Positions 34,513 to 47,999 of a stretch of DNA of 64,000 bases are shown in pieces. Each line of letters starts with the position of its first letter. Positions within the stretch are counted from its first letter, which is position 1. Where the stretch lies: NCBI GenBank assembly GCA_949825065.1, contig OX463846.1, forward strand, positions 9,195,366 through 9,259,365, written 5' to 3'. This stretch comes from Odontocerum albicorne. Lineage: Eukaryota; Arthropoda; Insecta; Trichoptera; Odontoceridae. The translations under genes and the position numbers were made by a program. Below the pieces are notes generated by a model that worked only from the letters and a program-made list of their open reading frames with translations, had not been told where the DNA came from and did no database searches.

Positions 34513-37500
34513 ATGAAGATCATAGTAAGTGGGGTATTAGTGGGGCTGATCCTAGGCCTCGCCTCTCCCTCGGAGGCAGGATTTCCCATGCCCAGGGATG
34601 ACGAGACCACGGGAGCTAACTACATAGAGAAACTGGACCAGGAAACAGGAGTTAGAATGAATAAAGGAGAACTGGCAGAGTGGCAGTATGGTAGCAATGT
34701 GACTGATGAGAATGATGAATACAGGGTGAGTTCTACAATATTATCATAACCTTTTAGTTTTTTTTTTAAATTTTTTGAACAATACCAATATCCTTTATGG
34801 CTTATTGGTAAAATACTTGAGTTTAATCCAAATGTTTCATGATCCTATGCATGTATCACAGAATATTAATTGACAAAGATTTGAGAAGAGCAAACTGCTA
34901 CGTCATTGAGATTCTGGTGTTGCATGTTCGCCAGATTGGCCTGAACATGTAGCTTACATGCTTGAATCCACTTCAAAGAAGTATTCTCTTCGGTGAGCTG
35001 ACGGAAGGCAGAAGAAAACATGGTGGGCAGTGCAAGAGATATAAGGATGAGACGCTTAAAAACATTAATGTTTAGCACAACTGGGAGCTAACAGCTGCAG
35101 ATAGAGTCAAATAGCGTAGAACTGTTGCCAGTTATCAGGAACTCAATGGAGAAAGAAGACAGATATGCTTCAAACACTGAAACTCCTTACCCTATATGCA
35201 ACAGGATATGCCTATCTCAAATTGGTTTACATAGTCATCTCCGGTGACACCAATTTCAAGTACCCCGATCCACCACTTTGTATTGTCTATTCTGTTATAC
35301 TCATCACGGGTAATGGGCATTAGTTTGTGCTACATTTTAAAATTTCGATAAAACTAAAAGTTTTTAGGCCTTTTATATTAAAGGCTTTTAAAAATCTACA
35401 GATTGATTGGGATGTATGGATGTATAAAAAATCTATCATACTTGTATATTATATAAAATCCACGTACAAAAACATTTATTTCAAGCTTAAATCATTGAAG
35501 AAAATTAAACCCATACACAGTGAATCCATATTTTCTCTATTTACTCAGAACATTTAAATGTGGATTGAAATTTTTAAATTTAAACATCCACATGCCTTGT
35601 GGGAATATAAGTGACCAACCAGGAGCAACATACTTGAAAAAGTCCACAAACTGGAATTTATTTAGCGTCTTTTGAGCTGTGGTTTACAAATCCAAAAACA
35701 AAAGGCTCTTAAATAAATAAATTATTTAATTGGTTTATTGATAACAACACAGTATATAATTTCATGATTATGGAAGGCGTTTTTAAACACTGATGCTTCT
35801 GAGATATGCATAAAATTTTTTTGACACCATATCTTCTTCTCCCTGGCTCCATCCCAACTTATTGTCTGCGAAGACTGTTGGGGTCAGCTCTCCTCATCGT
35901 CAGGTTGTATGCTCTTCTGTCCCGGACTACGTCCCCCAGGCCGTGCCTCTGCATCAGGTTATCTTTTTGCACCACCCATGAATTCTTTGGTCTTCCTCTG
36001 GTTGTTATTCAAGGAAGATCCATGGAGATTGCCTGGTTCACAATGTGATTGGGTGCTCTGCATCCAACGTGCCATATCAAAGTTTTATTTTTTGATTCAA
36101 GTTGCCACTTTGACACCATATTTTGACACCATATTCAAGTTGCCATTTTGACGTTCAATTTTGACACCATACCTATTTAAAGTTTTATTTTTAGATTCAA
36201 GTTGCCATCCAAAATGCCAAAGAGAAGAAGCTGGCATGGCAAGAGACAATCAAGTTTGACTGGCATGACTTCCTAAGCTACGATCTCAGGAGAAAGTTCA
36301 AGAAGTACTCGCAGCTTGGAACTGCAGCTCTGTCTGATGACAAGTTTGAACAATTGCAGGGATCCATTTCTAGCATGCAGACCAACTATGCTACTTCTAA
36401 GATTTGTGACTACTACAATCAGAGCAAATGCGACTTAGCATTAGATCCTGGTAAAGTTAGATTTTTAAATGTGCAAACAATCAAATTTTAGATTAATATA
36501 TTATACAATAATATCTATTATTTTAAACAAAGGGGGGGGGGGGACTAGGATTTTTGCCACCTATTATAAAATATACCTGCGAAATAAAGTGACAATTTTT
36601 TTTCTAAACACTTTCAGGAACGGATAACACATTTCTGTAATACATATTTTCCCCTTATTTTAAAATAGTTTTTTTTTATTTCTTAAAACAGTACTTTTCC
36701 CCAATTTCGAAAACCTTGGATCACTTAACCTTACCATATCAAAATTTATTTTTCAAGCTTTCAGGGCAGCAAAATCTTCAATGATTTTATTGAATTATAT
36801 TTTATTCAAAATCAAATGTTCAAAAGAAAGAAAAAACATATGACAATCTCTCTTGTCCATGAATAGATCTCAAACAAGTTTTTGAGTATTTTTAATTTAA
36901 TAAAATTTATTTGACATATAACTATAGAGTATAGACCATTTATTCTCAGTCTTTTTAGCCTTGCGATAAAAATAAATAAAACTTTGTGACACACCAACAA
37001 AAACGTAAAATCTTTTTGATGCATGATTTTTCATAAAATAATCCTATTACACACTTTCACTAGTTATATAAGAGAATTGATACACAGAGGTAGCCTATAC
37101 AGCACTGGTACAAAGACTGTAAAATAGGTGAATGGCTGCCGCTTAATCCTCAGAGATTCCGGTTTGTTTTTTGCGTTTTCGGTGAAGACCAGGGTAAAGA
37201 AATTTCTCTTTGGCAGGTAGAAGTTTGTCGAAATATAAACACAGTAGACGTTCCAGCAGATGAAAATATAAATATCATACATTTTCCCCCCATGTATTAT
37301 TTTAAGTGCACACATTTCAACAGTATTTATTTAGCTCTTTTCAGTCACTTCTGACGGTCACGCTTCACTTCCATACATCAAAGTTGGTGCTGGAATACTG
37401 TTGTGGACTATCATCTTAGCGGATTTTAGGCATTGGATAAGCATATTAACATCTTAATGGAATATTTTCTATGTCACTCTGTATTTTGTATTCTCAAAAG

Positions 37501-40500
37501 TCAATGCCATGACTTCAACAAGTACTATTGATTGTATTTCAGAAATCACAGAAATTTTTGCCACAAGTGAAAATCCAAAGGAGCTGAGTTTTGCCTGGGA
37601 GCAGTGGCACCAGGAGGCCGGGGCCAAGGTTAGGGATTCCTTCTCTGAATATGTCAAGCTGAGCAACGAGGCGGCTGTGCTGAACAGTAAGTCAGTCTCA
37701 ATAGATTCACCCATGTATCTATTCTTTAGAAATTTGGAATAATGGATTATGTTTGAACTAACGTTTAAAATATATTGTGATGATCTGCTGTAAATAGTTA
37801 GTTATATTTTGATAAGTTTGGGAAAAAATGTTTAACTATTATATAAGAACTCTTTAGATGTTAATGGTATATTGTCTTTTGTTATGTTGTACTGCATAGT
37901 TTGGCTTATAATAAATCAAACCATGCGATACAACACAACACATCACAACAAAAGGCACTTACTATTTACAACTGATTTGAAAAACCGTGAAAACCTCAAA
38001 ACAACTTTGGTTGTATTAAAAAACGGTTAAGAAATGACTTTATTGATTAGTTTATCTTTTATTGCCAATTAGTTATCTTTTGAAATCAATCCGACTTTGT
38101 AATATAACATAAAAAGCTAAACTAGAGATATTTTTTTATAATTTTATATACTCGTATCTATTATCTGAACATAATTTTTTTCATAAAAATTTGTAAATTA
38201 TCACACAAAAATGGGAAATTCAAGGTGTGGGAAGAAAAACAAATAGAAACGGAGATTTTAAATAATATTCCTAAAAGGAGACATGATGAGTTTTTAATTC
38301 CTTTTTAACATGTTGTGATGAGAACATTTTATTATTCTGATCATAATCAATTCAATTCAAAGGATAATTTTATATAGTGCCGTTTAAAGAGCAAACTCTC
38401 TTCAAGGGCGTTCTACGAGTAACTCGACCCCTGACGAGTATGGTGCAAATAATTACATAAAAATAACTGAGAACATTTTATTTTCACATGCTTTTGTGAA
38501 ATCTATTCTGACAAAATTCACACTTTGAAAATAGTAATTTAAAAAACCTGCACAATTTAGGTATATGATACACATAGAAAAAAAACTAAAAGAAGGGGTA
38601 TTAAGACTCAATTCCATATGACTACTGAAACAATCCTATATGACTACTGAAGCAATTCTATATGACTACTGAAACAATTCTATATGATTACTGAAACAAT
38701 TATCTATGACTACTGAAACAATTCTATATGACTACTGAAGCAATTCTATATGACTACTGAAACAATTCTATATGATTACTGAAACAATTATCTATGGCTA
38801 CTGAAACAATTCTATATGACTACTGACGCATTTCTATATGACTACTGAAACAATTATATGACTACTGAAACAATTCTATATGACTACTGAAACAAATAAA
38901 GGCATAAAATTGTGAAGCAGAAGGCTTCACATGAACTTTGGTGCCACAGAACAGAGAGTTTTAGCCTTTAACTGTGAAATTTGACTATTTGCAAATTTTT
39001 TATTATTATTTGGATGTAAATGAATACATCATGTATAATTTATTTCTTTTACAGATTTGACAGATTACTCTGAGGCTTGGCTAAGTGAATACGAGCAGGA
39101 AGACTTTGAAGAAGTAATGGATGATATCTGGGAGCAGATCAAGCCTCTGTATAAGCAACTGCATGCCTATGTGAGGAGGAAGCTGTGGGACAAGTACGGA
39201 GGAGATGTCTTGTCTCGTCGTGGACCCATTCCAGCCCATCTGCTTGGTATGTGGAATCTTCAATTTCATGTCTCTCTTACTGAAATGCTCATGGTTATAA
39301 TGAATTATAGTCTCTTATCACCATGTTCAGCACTACTCTTATCACTATATTCATTACCAAATAGTAAAGTACTCCTACGGCTAAAAATTTTTTTTTTCTA
39401 TTAGTGCAGTTATTAGTATATTTTATATACTATATATTATACAAAAAAACATTATTGGCCATATGTAATGAGTTTTATTGGTGATGGGCTATTTTCACTA
39501 TTTTCAGTAAAAACTGACAAAAAATAAGAATTATAAAAAGGCCCATGAATTTTTATATTCAAAATCGTTTGTGGCAAATGAATTAATAAACATTTTTGTC
39601 TCTCTGTATACACATCCTTTAATGGAATAACTCCATTGTGACTTTTGAATCTGTGTCTGAGAGAAATTACTTCGGAGAGCAGTATAATTTTGAGGTTGAT
39701 TTCATCTTCATCTAATAAATTGATCCCATAGGATGGGGTATTATAACAGGGCTTTTGCAATTGCTGCTCCTGTGGGGTGGAATGGTGTGCCTCTTAGTGT
39801 TCGATATATGGATGACATATGCAGTTTTAGGAAACACATGATGACAGGTGCGCTATATTCATATGTGCAATGTATATGGAGCACACAGGTGGTCGACTCA
39901 AAACGCGGCACAGACTGCTCCTTGAATTTCCCATCCGCCCTTTGACGTGGCTGTCATGACTTCTTAGTCCCCCTGGATTTTAAAAAATGTCTAAAGGAAT
40001 GTATGCTCCAAAGTTTCTTTGTGGAAACCACATTTGCAGATATGCATCATTTGACATACTACAAGTCTACAAGTCCAGAAACTAAGAACTAAACTGCACT
40101 GCATGTTGCAATATCTTAGAACATTTTCCATTTGTTCCTCATTCAGAGTTTAAATGAAAGAAATGAAATGTTCCAGGAAACATGTGGGCTCAGACTTGGG
40201 GTAATGTCGAGTCCTTCACCAGGCCCTACCCTAACAAACCTGATGTTGATATCACTGCTGCTTTAGTGGAGCAAGTATGTTCGATTTTAATTACTTTATA
40301 AAATGATGAATTTCAATTAAAACAGTCAATAAGACTACTTGATCTAAAATATATCATGCACATATTTTTGTAGAACTACACAGCACTGAAGATGTTTCAA
40401 ACCGCTGATGATTTCTTTACATCACTAAACTTAACAGCAATGCCCTCCGAGTTCTGGGAGAACTCAATTATTGTAAAGCCGGATGATGGACGGGAGTTAG

Positions 40501-43500
40501 TATGTCACGCATCTGCTTGGGATTTCTACGATGGAGAAGATTTCAGGTAAAAAGCTTTCTCCCTTATAACCCCTAAATGGAGCACCTTTATAATACCAAA
40601 AGGTAAGTATAGTCGATCTGTCGGTGGTGCATTTATTATATGTTATAGATGTACTTTAACTTTATATTTATTACAACTATTAAAATGGTCAAAAATAGGT
40701 TGAAATTGAAATTCTACCCCAAATTCCCTTTTTTTGGTAAACTATGCACTTTAAATGCACTTTTCTCATTGTGTACTATTTTTTTTATAAATAATTCCAA
40801 TTCAAATTAAGTTTTTTTAGTTTTTTTGTGATTGTTATTTCATGTTATCTACACAATAAGAGACATTTTGTGATTGTTATTTCATGTTATCTACACAATA
40901 AGAGACATTTTGTGATTGTTATTTCATGTTATCTACACAATAAGAGACATTTTGTGATTGTTATTTCATGTTATCTACACAATAAGAGACATTTTGTAGG
41001 AAAAGACTTTTCTTATGTAATTATTACCCATATTTTTTTCAGTAGTGTAAGTTTATAGCCTCAACTTCAACTACATTATTCTTTTAGAAAATAAGGTTTG
41101 GGTCTTTTAATATTTATCTTAAAAAACCCACACCTTGTTTTCTAAAAAAGGGTCGAGATTAAGAGGGTTAATCAAGACAAACAAAATGTCTTCTCAATCA
41201 AACCTTTAATAATTGTTTAAACAATAATTTATCATGAACTAATGGGGATTATAACTTTCAATGTTTTTTTTTATTACTATACATTAAATTATTGTTTCAA
41301 GGATTAAACAATGCACTGTAGTAACAGGATCCCAATTTGAGACAGTTCATCATGAAATGGGTCATATTGAGTACTACTTGCAGTATAAAGATCAACCAAC
41401 TATTTATAAAGAGGGTGCCAATCCAGGTTTGTTATTTCTTTAATATCAAAATAAACATCTCTACCACTTAGAAAAATTTAGAAAAGATAATTTTTTTAAT
41501 CAAATTGTATTAAGAACTATTTATAAATAAATGAAAAGAAATGGGAAGTAGGAAATTAAATTTTAGATTTAAATGTTGTGCATATTGTTTGCAATGTTAG
41601 TGAAGCTGTATATTCGTAGCACTGTTACAGATACTTTTTGATCCAAAGTATATTTATTTAACACCTTCAAGCAAATATATCTTGCATTTTTTTTGTTTTA
41701 AAGCAATTGGTTCCAATCAACCTATATTTGTTTCAAAATTATTATCAGTATAACTGTGACTTAAACTTAATAAATTAAAATAGAATTTCTGTAAAAGCTT
41801 TTTCCATAATTTCTATAATAATAATTTTTATTATAGAAATTATAGAAAAAACTAAATTTCAACACAATTGTCAATCATTTTCAGGTTTTCATGAGGCTGT
41901 TGGTGACGTTATATCATTATCTGTTACTTCCATTAAACACTTGAGAAAGCTGGGATTAATACCTGAAGGTGTTGATGATATGGAGAGTGAAATTAACAAA
42001 CTTTATTCTACGGTAAACTTTATTTTTATCTACATAAATTGGGAGGGGAGGAATAGCAATTCATGTATTAGGTGTTAACATAAGTTGTGTCCGTTTTTTT
42101 TTATCAATTTAAAAATATGCACCAAAAGTAAAACAAAATGGTAAAGGTTATACGCCATTCGAAAGAAAATTTTCTGCTCTAAGATATTGTGTTTGCTTTT
42201 ATGTTACATACATTATTTTATATGATTACAAGCCTTCAAAATGGAATGTCAAGTAGACGAAAGTGAGCATTTTCGACACCTCCTTCTGTTCGCATTCAAT
42301 CGAGGGAATAAAGCTGCCAAAGCTGCTCGACGATATTTGCGAAATGTACGGTGAAGATGCTTTAAATTAAAGGACAGCTCATCGATGGTTTTTGTGTTTC
42401 AAAGACGGTAATTTCGACCTGAAAGACATGGAGCGTTCCGGACGACCAGTGAACTTCGATGAGAGCGCTTAAACCATATTATTCATGAAGATCTCCTTCA
42501 AACATTTTTCATCACCATTTTCAAACCATTTTTCATCACCAGTAATGATGCGGTAAAGGAACGTTTGCTTGTGGCCATGCGTAGCTCAATGACGCGCGAG
42601 CAAACCAGCAGAAATTGTCGAATGTTGATTTTTGTTATTTTCACTCAAAACATGTGGAACCCAAGCGCTGAACTTCTGGACTTTTCCCATTGATTTAAGA
42701 TGGCGGTATACAGTCATGTGACTACAATTCATCTGCTCAGCCAATTCGATGGTGGTTTGAAGGGGATCTTCATGAATAATATGGTTTAAGTGGTCCTCAT
42801 TGAAGTCCACTGGTCGTCTGGAACACTCCATGTCTTTCAGATCGAAATTACTGTATTTGAAACGCAAAAACCATCGATGAGCTGTCCTTTCATTCATAGC
42901 ATCTTCACTGTACACTTCGCAAATATCGCGAGCAGTTTTGACAGCTTTATTCTCTCGATTGAACGCGAACAGAAGGAGGTGTCAAAAATGCTCACTTTTG
43001 TCTACTTGACATTCCATTTTGAAGGCTTGTAATCAAATAAAATAATATATGTAACGTAAAAGCAAACACAATATCTTGTAGAGCAGAAAATTTTCTTTCG
43101 AATGACGTATAACCTTTACCGTTTTGTTTTACTTTTGGTGCTCATTTTTAAATCAGAAAAAAACAGACACAACTTATGTTAACACCCAATACATAGAAAT
43201 CTGAAAACTTTTCTATAATACTGTTTTATTCTTCCTTGTACGTAAGTGAAATATGGATAGTAACATAATTGTGCATTAATTTTCATAAAGGACCTAACTG
43301 ACAGTTTAACTGTTCTATCATGCTACTTTGCATACACTGGAATGGAGCAAAAATTATTTTTGAAAATTTCCACTTTTTACATAATTGAATGAAATAAAAG
43401 TCTATTGTAACCTTGACATGCACCATATACTATATTGAAACTGTACATTCTATAATAAAAAGAAATAACTTATTTTCATTACATGAGAAATTCATAACAC

Positions 43501-46500
43501 TTATAATGCACTGCAGTTTTTTCATTAAACGGGATATCATTTTTCAAAAAACATTGCAGAATATTAAAAATTATCATATCAACCCTATATCTTAACAAGA
43601 TTTCTTCTTTTTTCAGGGCATTGATAAAATCGTTTTTCTTCCATTTGCCTATCTGTTGGACAAGTTCCGGTACAGTGTCTTCCAAGGTGAGACCACCAAT
43701 GATAATTATAACTGCCACTTCTGGAAGCTGCGTGAGAGTCTTCAAGGTTTGGAGCCACCGGTGCCCAGGACTGAGCAACACTTTGACCCGGCTGCCAAGT
43801 ATCATGTGTCCGCCAATGTGGAATATGCTAGGTATTAATTTTTCTTTTATCATTGTTTCTTATATTATATGGCATTGTATTACACTTTTACTCTAAAAAG
43901 TATAAACTTTGAGAGTGAGTGTATGTTAGGTTGCTAATAAATATCAGTGCAACAATAAATTCAGTCAAAAAAGACTGAATGTTAAACCAGTTTAGAAATT
44001 GATACTATGATGTCTAGTTGCCAAATGCTTACCACTAGTTTATACCATCAACTAAATTTTCATAATGAATAACTAGTAATTAAATTGCCCTATCTGTTTT
44101 TATTACATCAGGCCTTTTGCTATTGATAAGTTGGAAAATATTACCAACTTGATTTTAATAAAAGATGGCTTGTGAATATTTTAATTGATAGCAAGGAATG
44201 ACACAATTAATTATTCTTATAACATCAAATTTGTCAGTTGTGAACTTTTATATTGCATTTGTATATGGAGCATCTTGGACTTTGGTTCGGTAATTTGTAG
44301 ACCCTGTCTTAAAAATCAAGTTAACAGAGTAAAAGTACACAGGGAAAATTTGATATGTATAAATGAATTCAGTGATTATAACTCATCATTGGAATGTCAT
44401 GGACTTGCGTGTCTTATTTCTCATAGATCCAAAATCAATATTTATTTTTTGTTAAAAATTATTGATGAACTTTTAGATTCCTCAGTTTTAATTAGAAAAA
44501 TATGTTTTTGTTGCACCATTCATTCATCTAGATCAAACAAGGTGTTCCTATGTATAATATATAAAGGTAATAAAAATATTTCAAGATATTTATTTACCAA
44601 TATAAATTGCTCTGTGTTTAATAAGAAATTCATTCAGTTGGACATGTTTGAGATTTAAATTGCCATATTTAAAAAATAATTAACCTGATAGCAAATGACA
44701 CATCATAGTTTCCCTTAAATATTTCTTTTTTCTTAGAATTTATATTTCACTCTCTACTCGAGAATTTTCTTTTTTTTATTTAGCTTTATAATATTTTTGT
44801 ATTGCTTAATATCTAAGCGCCATTTTTTAATAAAAAATTCACTGATCTAGATAAAGTCATGCACTAAAAAGATTGTTTTCTAATAAAAAAATAACCTTAA
44901 ATAGGTATTTATACCGTTTCAGTTAGTGCGATTGTATTTTGAGCAACTATTTTTATTTTTATTTATTATTGTTCCAGGTACTATGTGAGCTTCATCATTC
45001 AATTCCAGTTCCACCGTGCACTGTGTGAGAAGGCTGGTGAGTTCGTACCTGGAGACCCCGACAAGAAGTTAACCAACTGTGACATCTACCAGAGTATTGA
45101 GGCTGGAAACGCTTTGGGGTAAGTCTATACAAGGCTTCTTTATAAAGTAGTTATATCAAATTTTAAAATTAAATTTAAAAATCAGCAACTATTGATATAA
45201 GTGATGCTGCACGTGTTTTAATAGTATATAGCTGCATGTGTTTTAATAGTATATACCTGCATGTGTTTTAATAGTATATAGGTGCATGTGTTTTAATAGT
45301 ATATAGCTGCATGTGTTTTAATAGTATATACCTGCATGTGTTTTAATAACTATGTATATATTTGAATTTACAATTAACCAATTCATTTATATTGGGTAAA
45401 TCATACAATTTATTTGATTTCCATTATAGTGAGGGAAATCCTTTATTATAGTGAGGGAAAATTACAAAATAAAATCCAAATAAGCAAAAAATTGTGGGTT
45501 TATTGCAATGTGGCTGATTGCTTATAATCTAGCAAAAAAAATGTTAAATATACCTGAAGGAAAAACCAGAATGATAATCTTTTTCACAAAAATTAGAGCA
45601 AACAGGAAAAATACCCACAATCTCCAGGTCAGAAGACTAGTGCTTACCAACTAGGCTTTAGGGACGGTTGTCCCGAATGGAAAGATGATGAGGATGATCG
45701 TTGTTTTAATAAAACTCGTTTGAAATCGGAATATGGAAAGAGGTATTTTATTGTTAAACGTCGGTATTTATAATATTTGGAATGTGTGTAGAAAGGCGCA
45801 GAAGATATGTCGCTGTCTCGTTCTCGCAAAACCATATTTATTGTTACACGTCCCGTATTTATATGATTTGTAGAAAGGCACAGAGGATATATCGCTGTCT
45901 CGTTCTCGCTAAACAATAACAAGCGGCTCGCGCTGTGATCACAGGGAGTAAGGATCGCTACAAGGCCATGGATATAATTTTACTTTGTAGTCAAGTCAAA
46001 AGTTTCAAGGATAAAAATAAAATCACCGACTTTTTTTAATATTTTGCTTTTATGTCAGGTTTTATATTTTAAGTCAATTTCTCCTTTTCACAAGGCAATG
46101 GGGGTCTTAGTTATATATCAAATACTTTTTATCTCAGCCCCTCGGATCTCATAATAACCGAGTTCCACTGTATTCCTATAAACTAAGCTTCACCGTGAGT
46201 AAAATCCTAACCTGAGAAGAGATGTATTCTTAATTTATAGAATAACCTTAATAATATAGATTTTTTAATTTTTTAAAGACAAATGCTTCAACTTGGATCC
46301 TCCTTGCCATGGCAATTTGCCATGGAGATGGTCACTGGACAGAGGAAGATGGATGCTGGAGCTTTGCTGGAATATTTCCAACCTCTTCAGGAATGGCTGG
46401 AGAAAGAGAACCAAAAATCTGGAGAATTGATCGGATGGGAACCAAGCAAAATCCGTAAGTACAAATATACATATGTATATACATACTTTTAGGTCCTCTT

Positions 46501-46786
46501 TGGTCATGAATGTTTTAATAATAGGCTTATTCAGCATGAGCTTGGCTGATTGATATGGTAACACTGACTGATTGTGTGGATTCTGCAAGGTTGGCAATGT
46601 ATCTTATCTGTGAGCAGATCTTTTCAATAAATGAATATTATTTAAACTTACTTTAAAATATGCTAACGAATCAAAATCATATAGGGATATGTCTATTCTT
46701 ATTTAACCATAAAAATAATATATTTTTCAATTGCAGCATATTGTACGGAAGCTCAGAAAGCAGAGATGAAATCATCCAAAAACTGA
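34513..46786 (+). CDS. Ance: ACE-family dipeptidyl carboxypeptidase, gene 3 (complete, 636 aa)
   Basis: Twelve coding exons join in frame: 34513..34725, 36195..36450, 37543..37686, 39055..39246, 40177..40274, 40374..40546, 41302..41426, 41885..42012, 43617..43831, 44978..45118, 46279..46454, 46737..46786. Residues 1-22 form a classic signal peptide, with a likely cut after SEA. The zinc site is HEMGH at 376-380 with Glu404 in [32 protein letters not shown] and EYARYY are all canonical, so every catalytic, substrate- and chloride-binding landmark I can check is kept. There is no C-terminal hydrophobic anchor. I infer a secreted soluble single-domain enzyme that trims dipeptides from peptide hormones. 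Of the four genes it looks the most conventional. The last exon ends in a short polar tail (KSSKN). Confidence 0.95.
34870..35165 (+). pseudogene. LINE polyprotein C-terminal remnant
   Basis: Interrupted translation with [25 protein letters not shown], a signature of LINE tails, followed by [11 protein letters not shown] and [10 protein letters not shown]. It is in intron 1 of gene 3. Confidence 0.7.
35835..36075 (-). mobile_element. LINE 3' end fragment
   Basis: Nearly identical to part of 10243..10460 in the same orientation. It ends about 120 bp before exon 2 of gene 3, and a small tandem of 'tttgacaccata' fills the gap. Confidence 0.85.
36531..36543. repeat. poly-G run
   Basis: A run of about 12 G just after exon 2 of gene 3. 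It is a likely site of assembly or sequencing length error. Confidence 0.8.
37086..37262 (-). repeat. unclassified interspersed repeat, partial reverse copy
   Basis: The reverse complement matches the right part of 29540..30000 and 61613..62062 (ctgccaaagagaaatttctt, gcggcagccattcac). Confidence 0.7.
38618..38898. repeat. 22-bp tandem repeat, about 13 copies
   Basis: The unit is 'tatgactactgaaacaattc' plus two bases, with minor variants, in intron 3 of gene 3. Confidence 0.95.
39719..39950 (+). pseudogene. LINE polyprotein C-terminus (CR1/L2-like)
   Basis: The frame reads [19 protein letters not shown] and SFRKHM, the typical last residues of CR1/L2/Jockey-type reverse transcriptases. It is in intron 4 of gene 3. 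Confidence 0.72.
40828..40995. repeat. 42-bp tandem repeat x4
   Basis: Four perfect copies of a unit containing 'gtgattgttatttcatgtta' lie in intron 6 of gene 3. The open frame across them is a by-product of the 14-codon period. Confidence 0.97.
42068..43189. mobile_element. palindromic mariner derivative, copy 1
   Basis: 1122 bp with ends TTAGGTGTTAACATAAGTTG and the complement of TTGGGTGTTAACATAAGTTG; TA on both sides. Each arm, read inward, is the same 5' part of a mariner: about 170 bp of leader, then the start of the transposase ([16 protein letters not shown]...). The plus-strand arm runs to about 42500 and the minus-strand arm from 43030 to about 42520. The minus arm holds the longer frame 42915..42586, including [34 protein letters not shown] and WVPHVLSE. 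No arm has the catalytic centre. It lies in intron 8 of gene 3. Confidence 0.88.
44185..44658 (+). pseudogene. LINE polyprotein fragment (Jockey/CR1-like)
   Basis: A 157-codon open frame contains [27 protein letters not shown] and [24 protein letters not shown], the conserved region downstream of reverse transcriptase in Jockey/CR1-type LINEs. It lacks the RT domain. It is in intron 9 of gene 3. Confidence 0.7.
45206..45350. repeat. 25-bp tandem repeat x6
   Basis: The unit contains 'gctgcatgtgttttaatagt' then atata, in intron 10 of gene 3. Confidence 0.95.
45535..45665 (-). mobile_element. SINE fragment, reverse orientation
   Basis: The reverse complement gives 'gcctagttggtaagcactag' and a B-box-like stretch followed by 'ctggtttttccttcaggt'. 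It is a relative of 13972..14160. Confidence 0.6.
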
Positions 46787-46875
46787 TGGCATCATTAAAA
46801 ATCTAATTTTATGATATTCCTATAAAATCTTTTTGTAAAAACCTGTAGATTTTTTTTTATTCTGTCTATTTAAAC

Positions 46876-46881
46876 AATAAA
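46876..46881 (+). promoter_or_regulatory. poly(A) signal of gene 3
   Basis: AATAAA lies 89 bp after the stop codon, in an AT-rich 3' region. Further AATAAA words follow near 46907. Confidence 0.5.
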
Positions 46882-47020
46882 ACAACAATATGTATTATAA
46901 TTAATTAAATAAATACCCCAATATTTCGAAATCTGTATAAAAATTGTAAACTACCTTATCATATTGCTAATAAAATACAAAAATGTCTTACAAATTATAT
47001 TGTTTGTAAGAATTAAAATA

Positions 47021-47996
47021 TTGGGTGTTAACATAAGTTGTGTCCGTTTTTTTCCAATTTAAAAATGAGAACCAAAAGTAAATCAAAATGGTAAAGGTTA
47101 TACGTCATTCAAAAGAAAATGTTCTGCTCTACAAGATATTGTGTTTGCTTTTACGTTACATATATTATTTTATTTGATTACAAGCCTTCAAAATGGAATG
47201 TCAAGTAGATGAAAGTGAGCATTTTCGACACCTCCGGTGGACTTCGATGAGGACCGCTTAAACCATATTATTCATGAAGATCCCCTTCAAACCACCATAG
47301 AATGGGCTGAGCAGATGAATTGTAGTCACATCACTGTATACCGCCATCTTAAATCAATGGGAAAAGTCCAGAAGTTTGGCTCTTGGGTTCCACATGTTTT
47401 GAGTGAAAACAACAAAAATCAACATTCGACAATTTCTGCTGGTTTGCTCGCACGTCATCGAACTACGCATGGCCACAAGCAAAGGTTCCTTTACCGCATC
47501 ATTACTGGTGATGAAAAATAGTTTGAAAATGGTGATGAAAAAAAAAATGTTGAAGAAAAATGTTTGAAGGGGATTTTCATGAATAATATGGTTTATGCGG
47601 TCCTCATCGAAGTCCACTGGTCGTCCGGAATGCTCCATGTATTTCAGGTCGAAATTACCGTCTTTGAAATGCAAAAACCATCGACGAGCTATCCTTTAAT
47701 TTATAGCACCTTCACCGTACACTTTGCAAATATTGCGAGCAGTTTTGACAACTTTATTCCCTCGATTGAACGCGGACAGAAGGAGGTGTCGAAAATGCTC
47801 ACTTTCGTCTACTTGACATTACATTTTGAAGACTTGTAATCAAATAAAATAATATATGTGACGTAAAAGCAAATACAATATCTTCTAGAGCAGAAAATTT
47901 TCTTTCGAATGACGTATAACATTTACCATTTTGTTTTATTTTTGGTGATCATTTTTAAATTGGAAAAAAACGGACACAACTTATGTTAACACCCAA
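47021..47996. mobile_element. palindromic mariner derivative, copy 2
   Basis: 976 bp with perfect ends TTGGGTGTTAACATAAGTTG on both sides, flanked by TA (47019-47020 and 47997-47998). Both arms carry the same mariner 5' region in opposite orientation, as in copy 1. Here the plus arm has the longer transposase piece (47237..47521: [20 protein letters not shown] through [12 protein letters not shown], the first catalytic Asp), but its first ~70 residues are deleted. It lies between the convergent genes 3 and 4. Confidence 0.9.
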
Positions 47997-47999
47997 TAC

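Noticed and set aside
40828..41058. Open frame with a four-times repeated peptide
   Set aside because: It is an intronic 42-bp tandem repeat; the period is a multiple of three so it stays open by chance.
42586..42915. Minus-strand frame with a helix-turn-helix as a host transcription factor
   Set aside because: It is the N-terminal half of a mariner transposase within a TA-flanked palindromic element.
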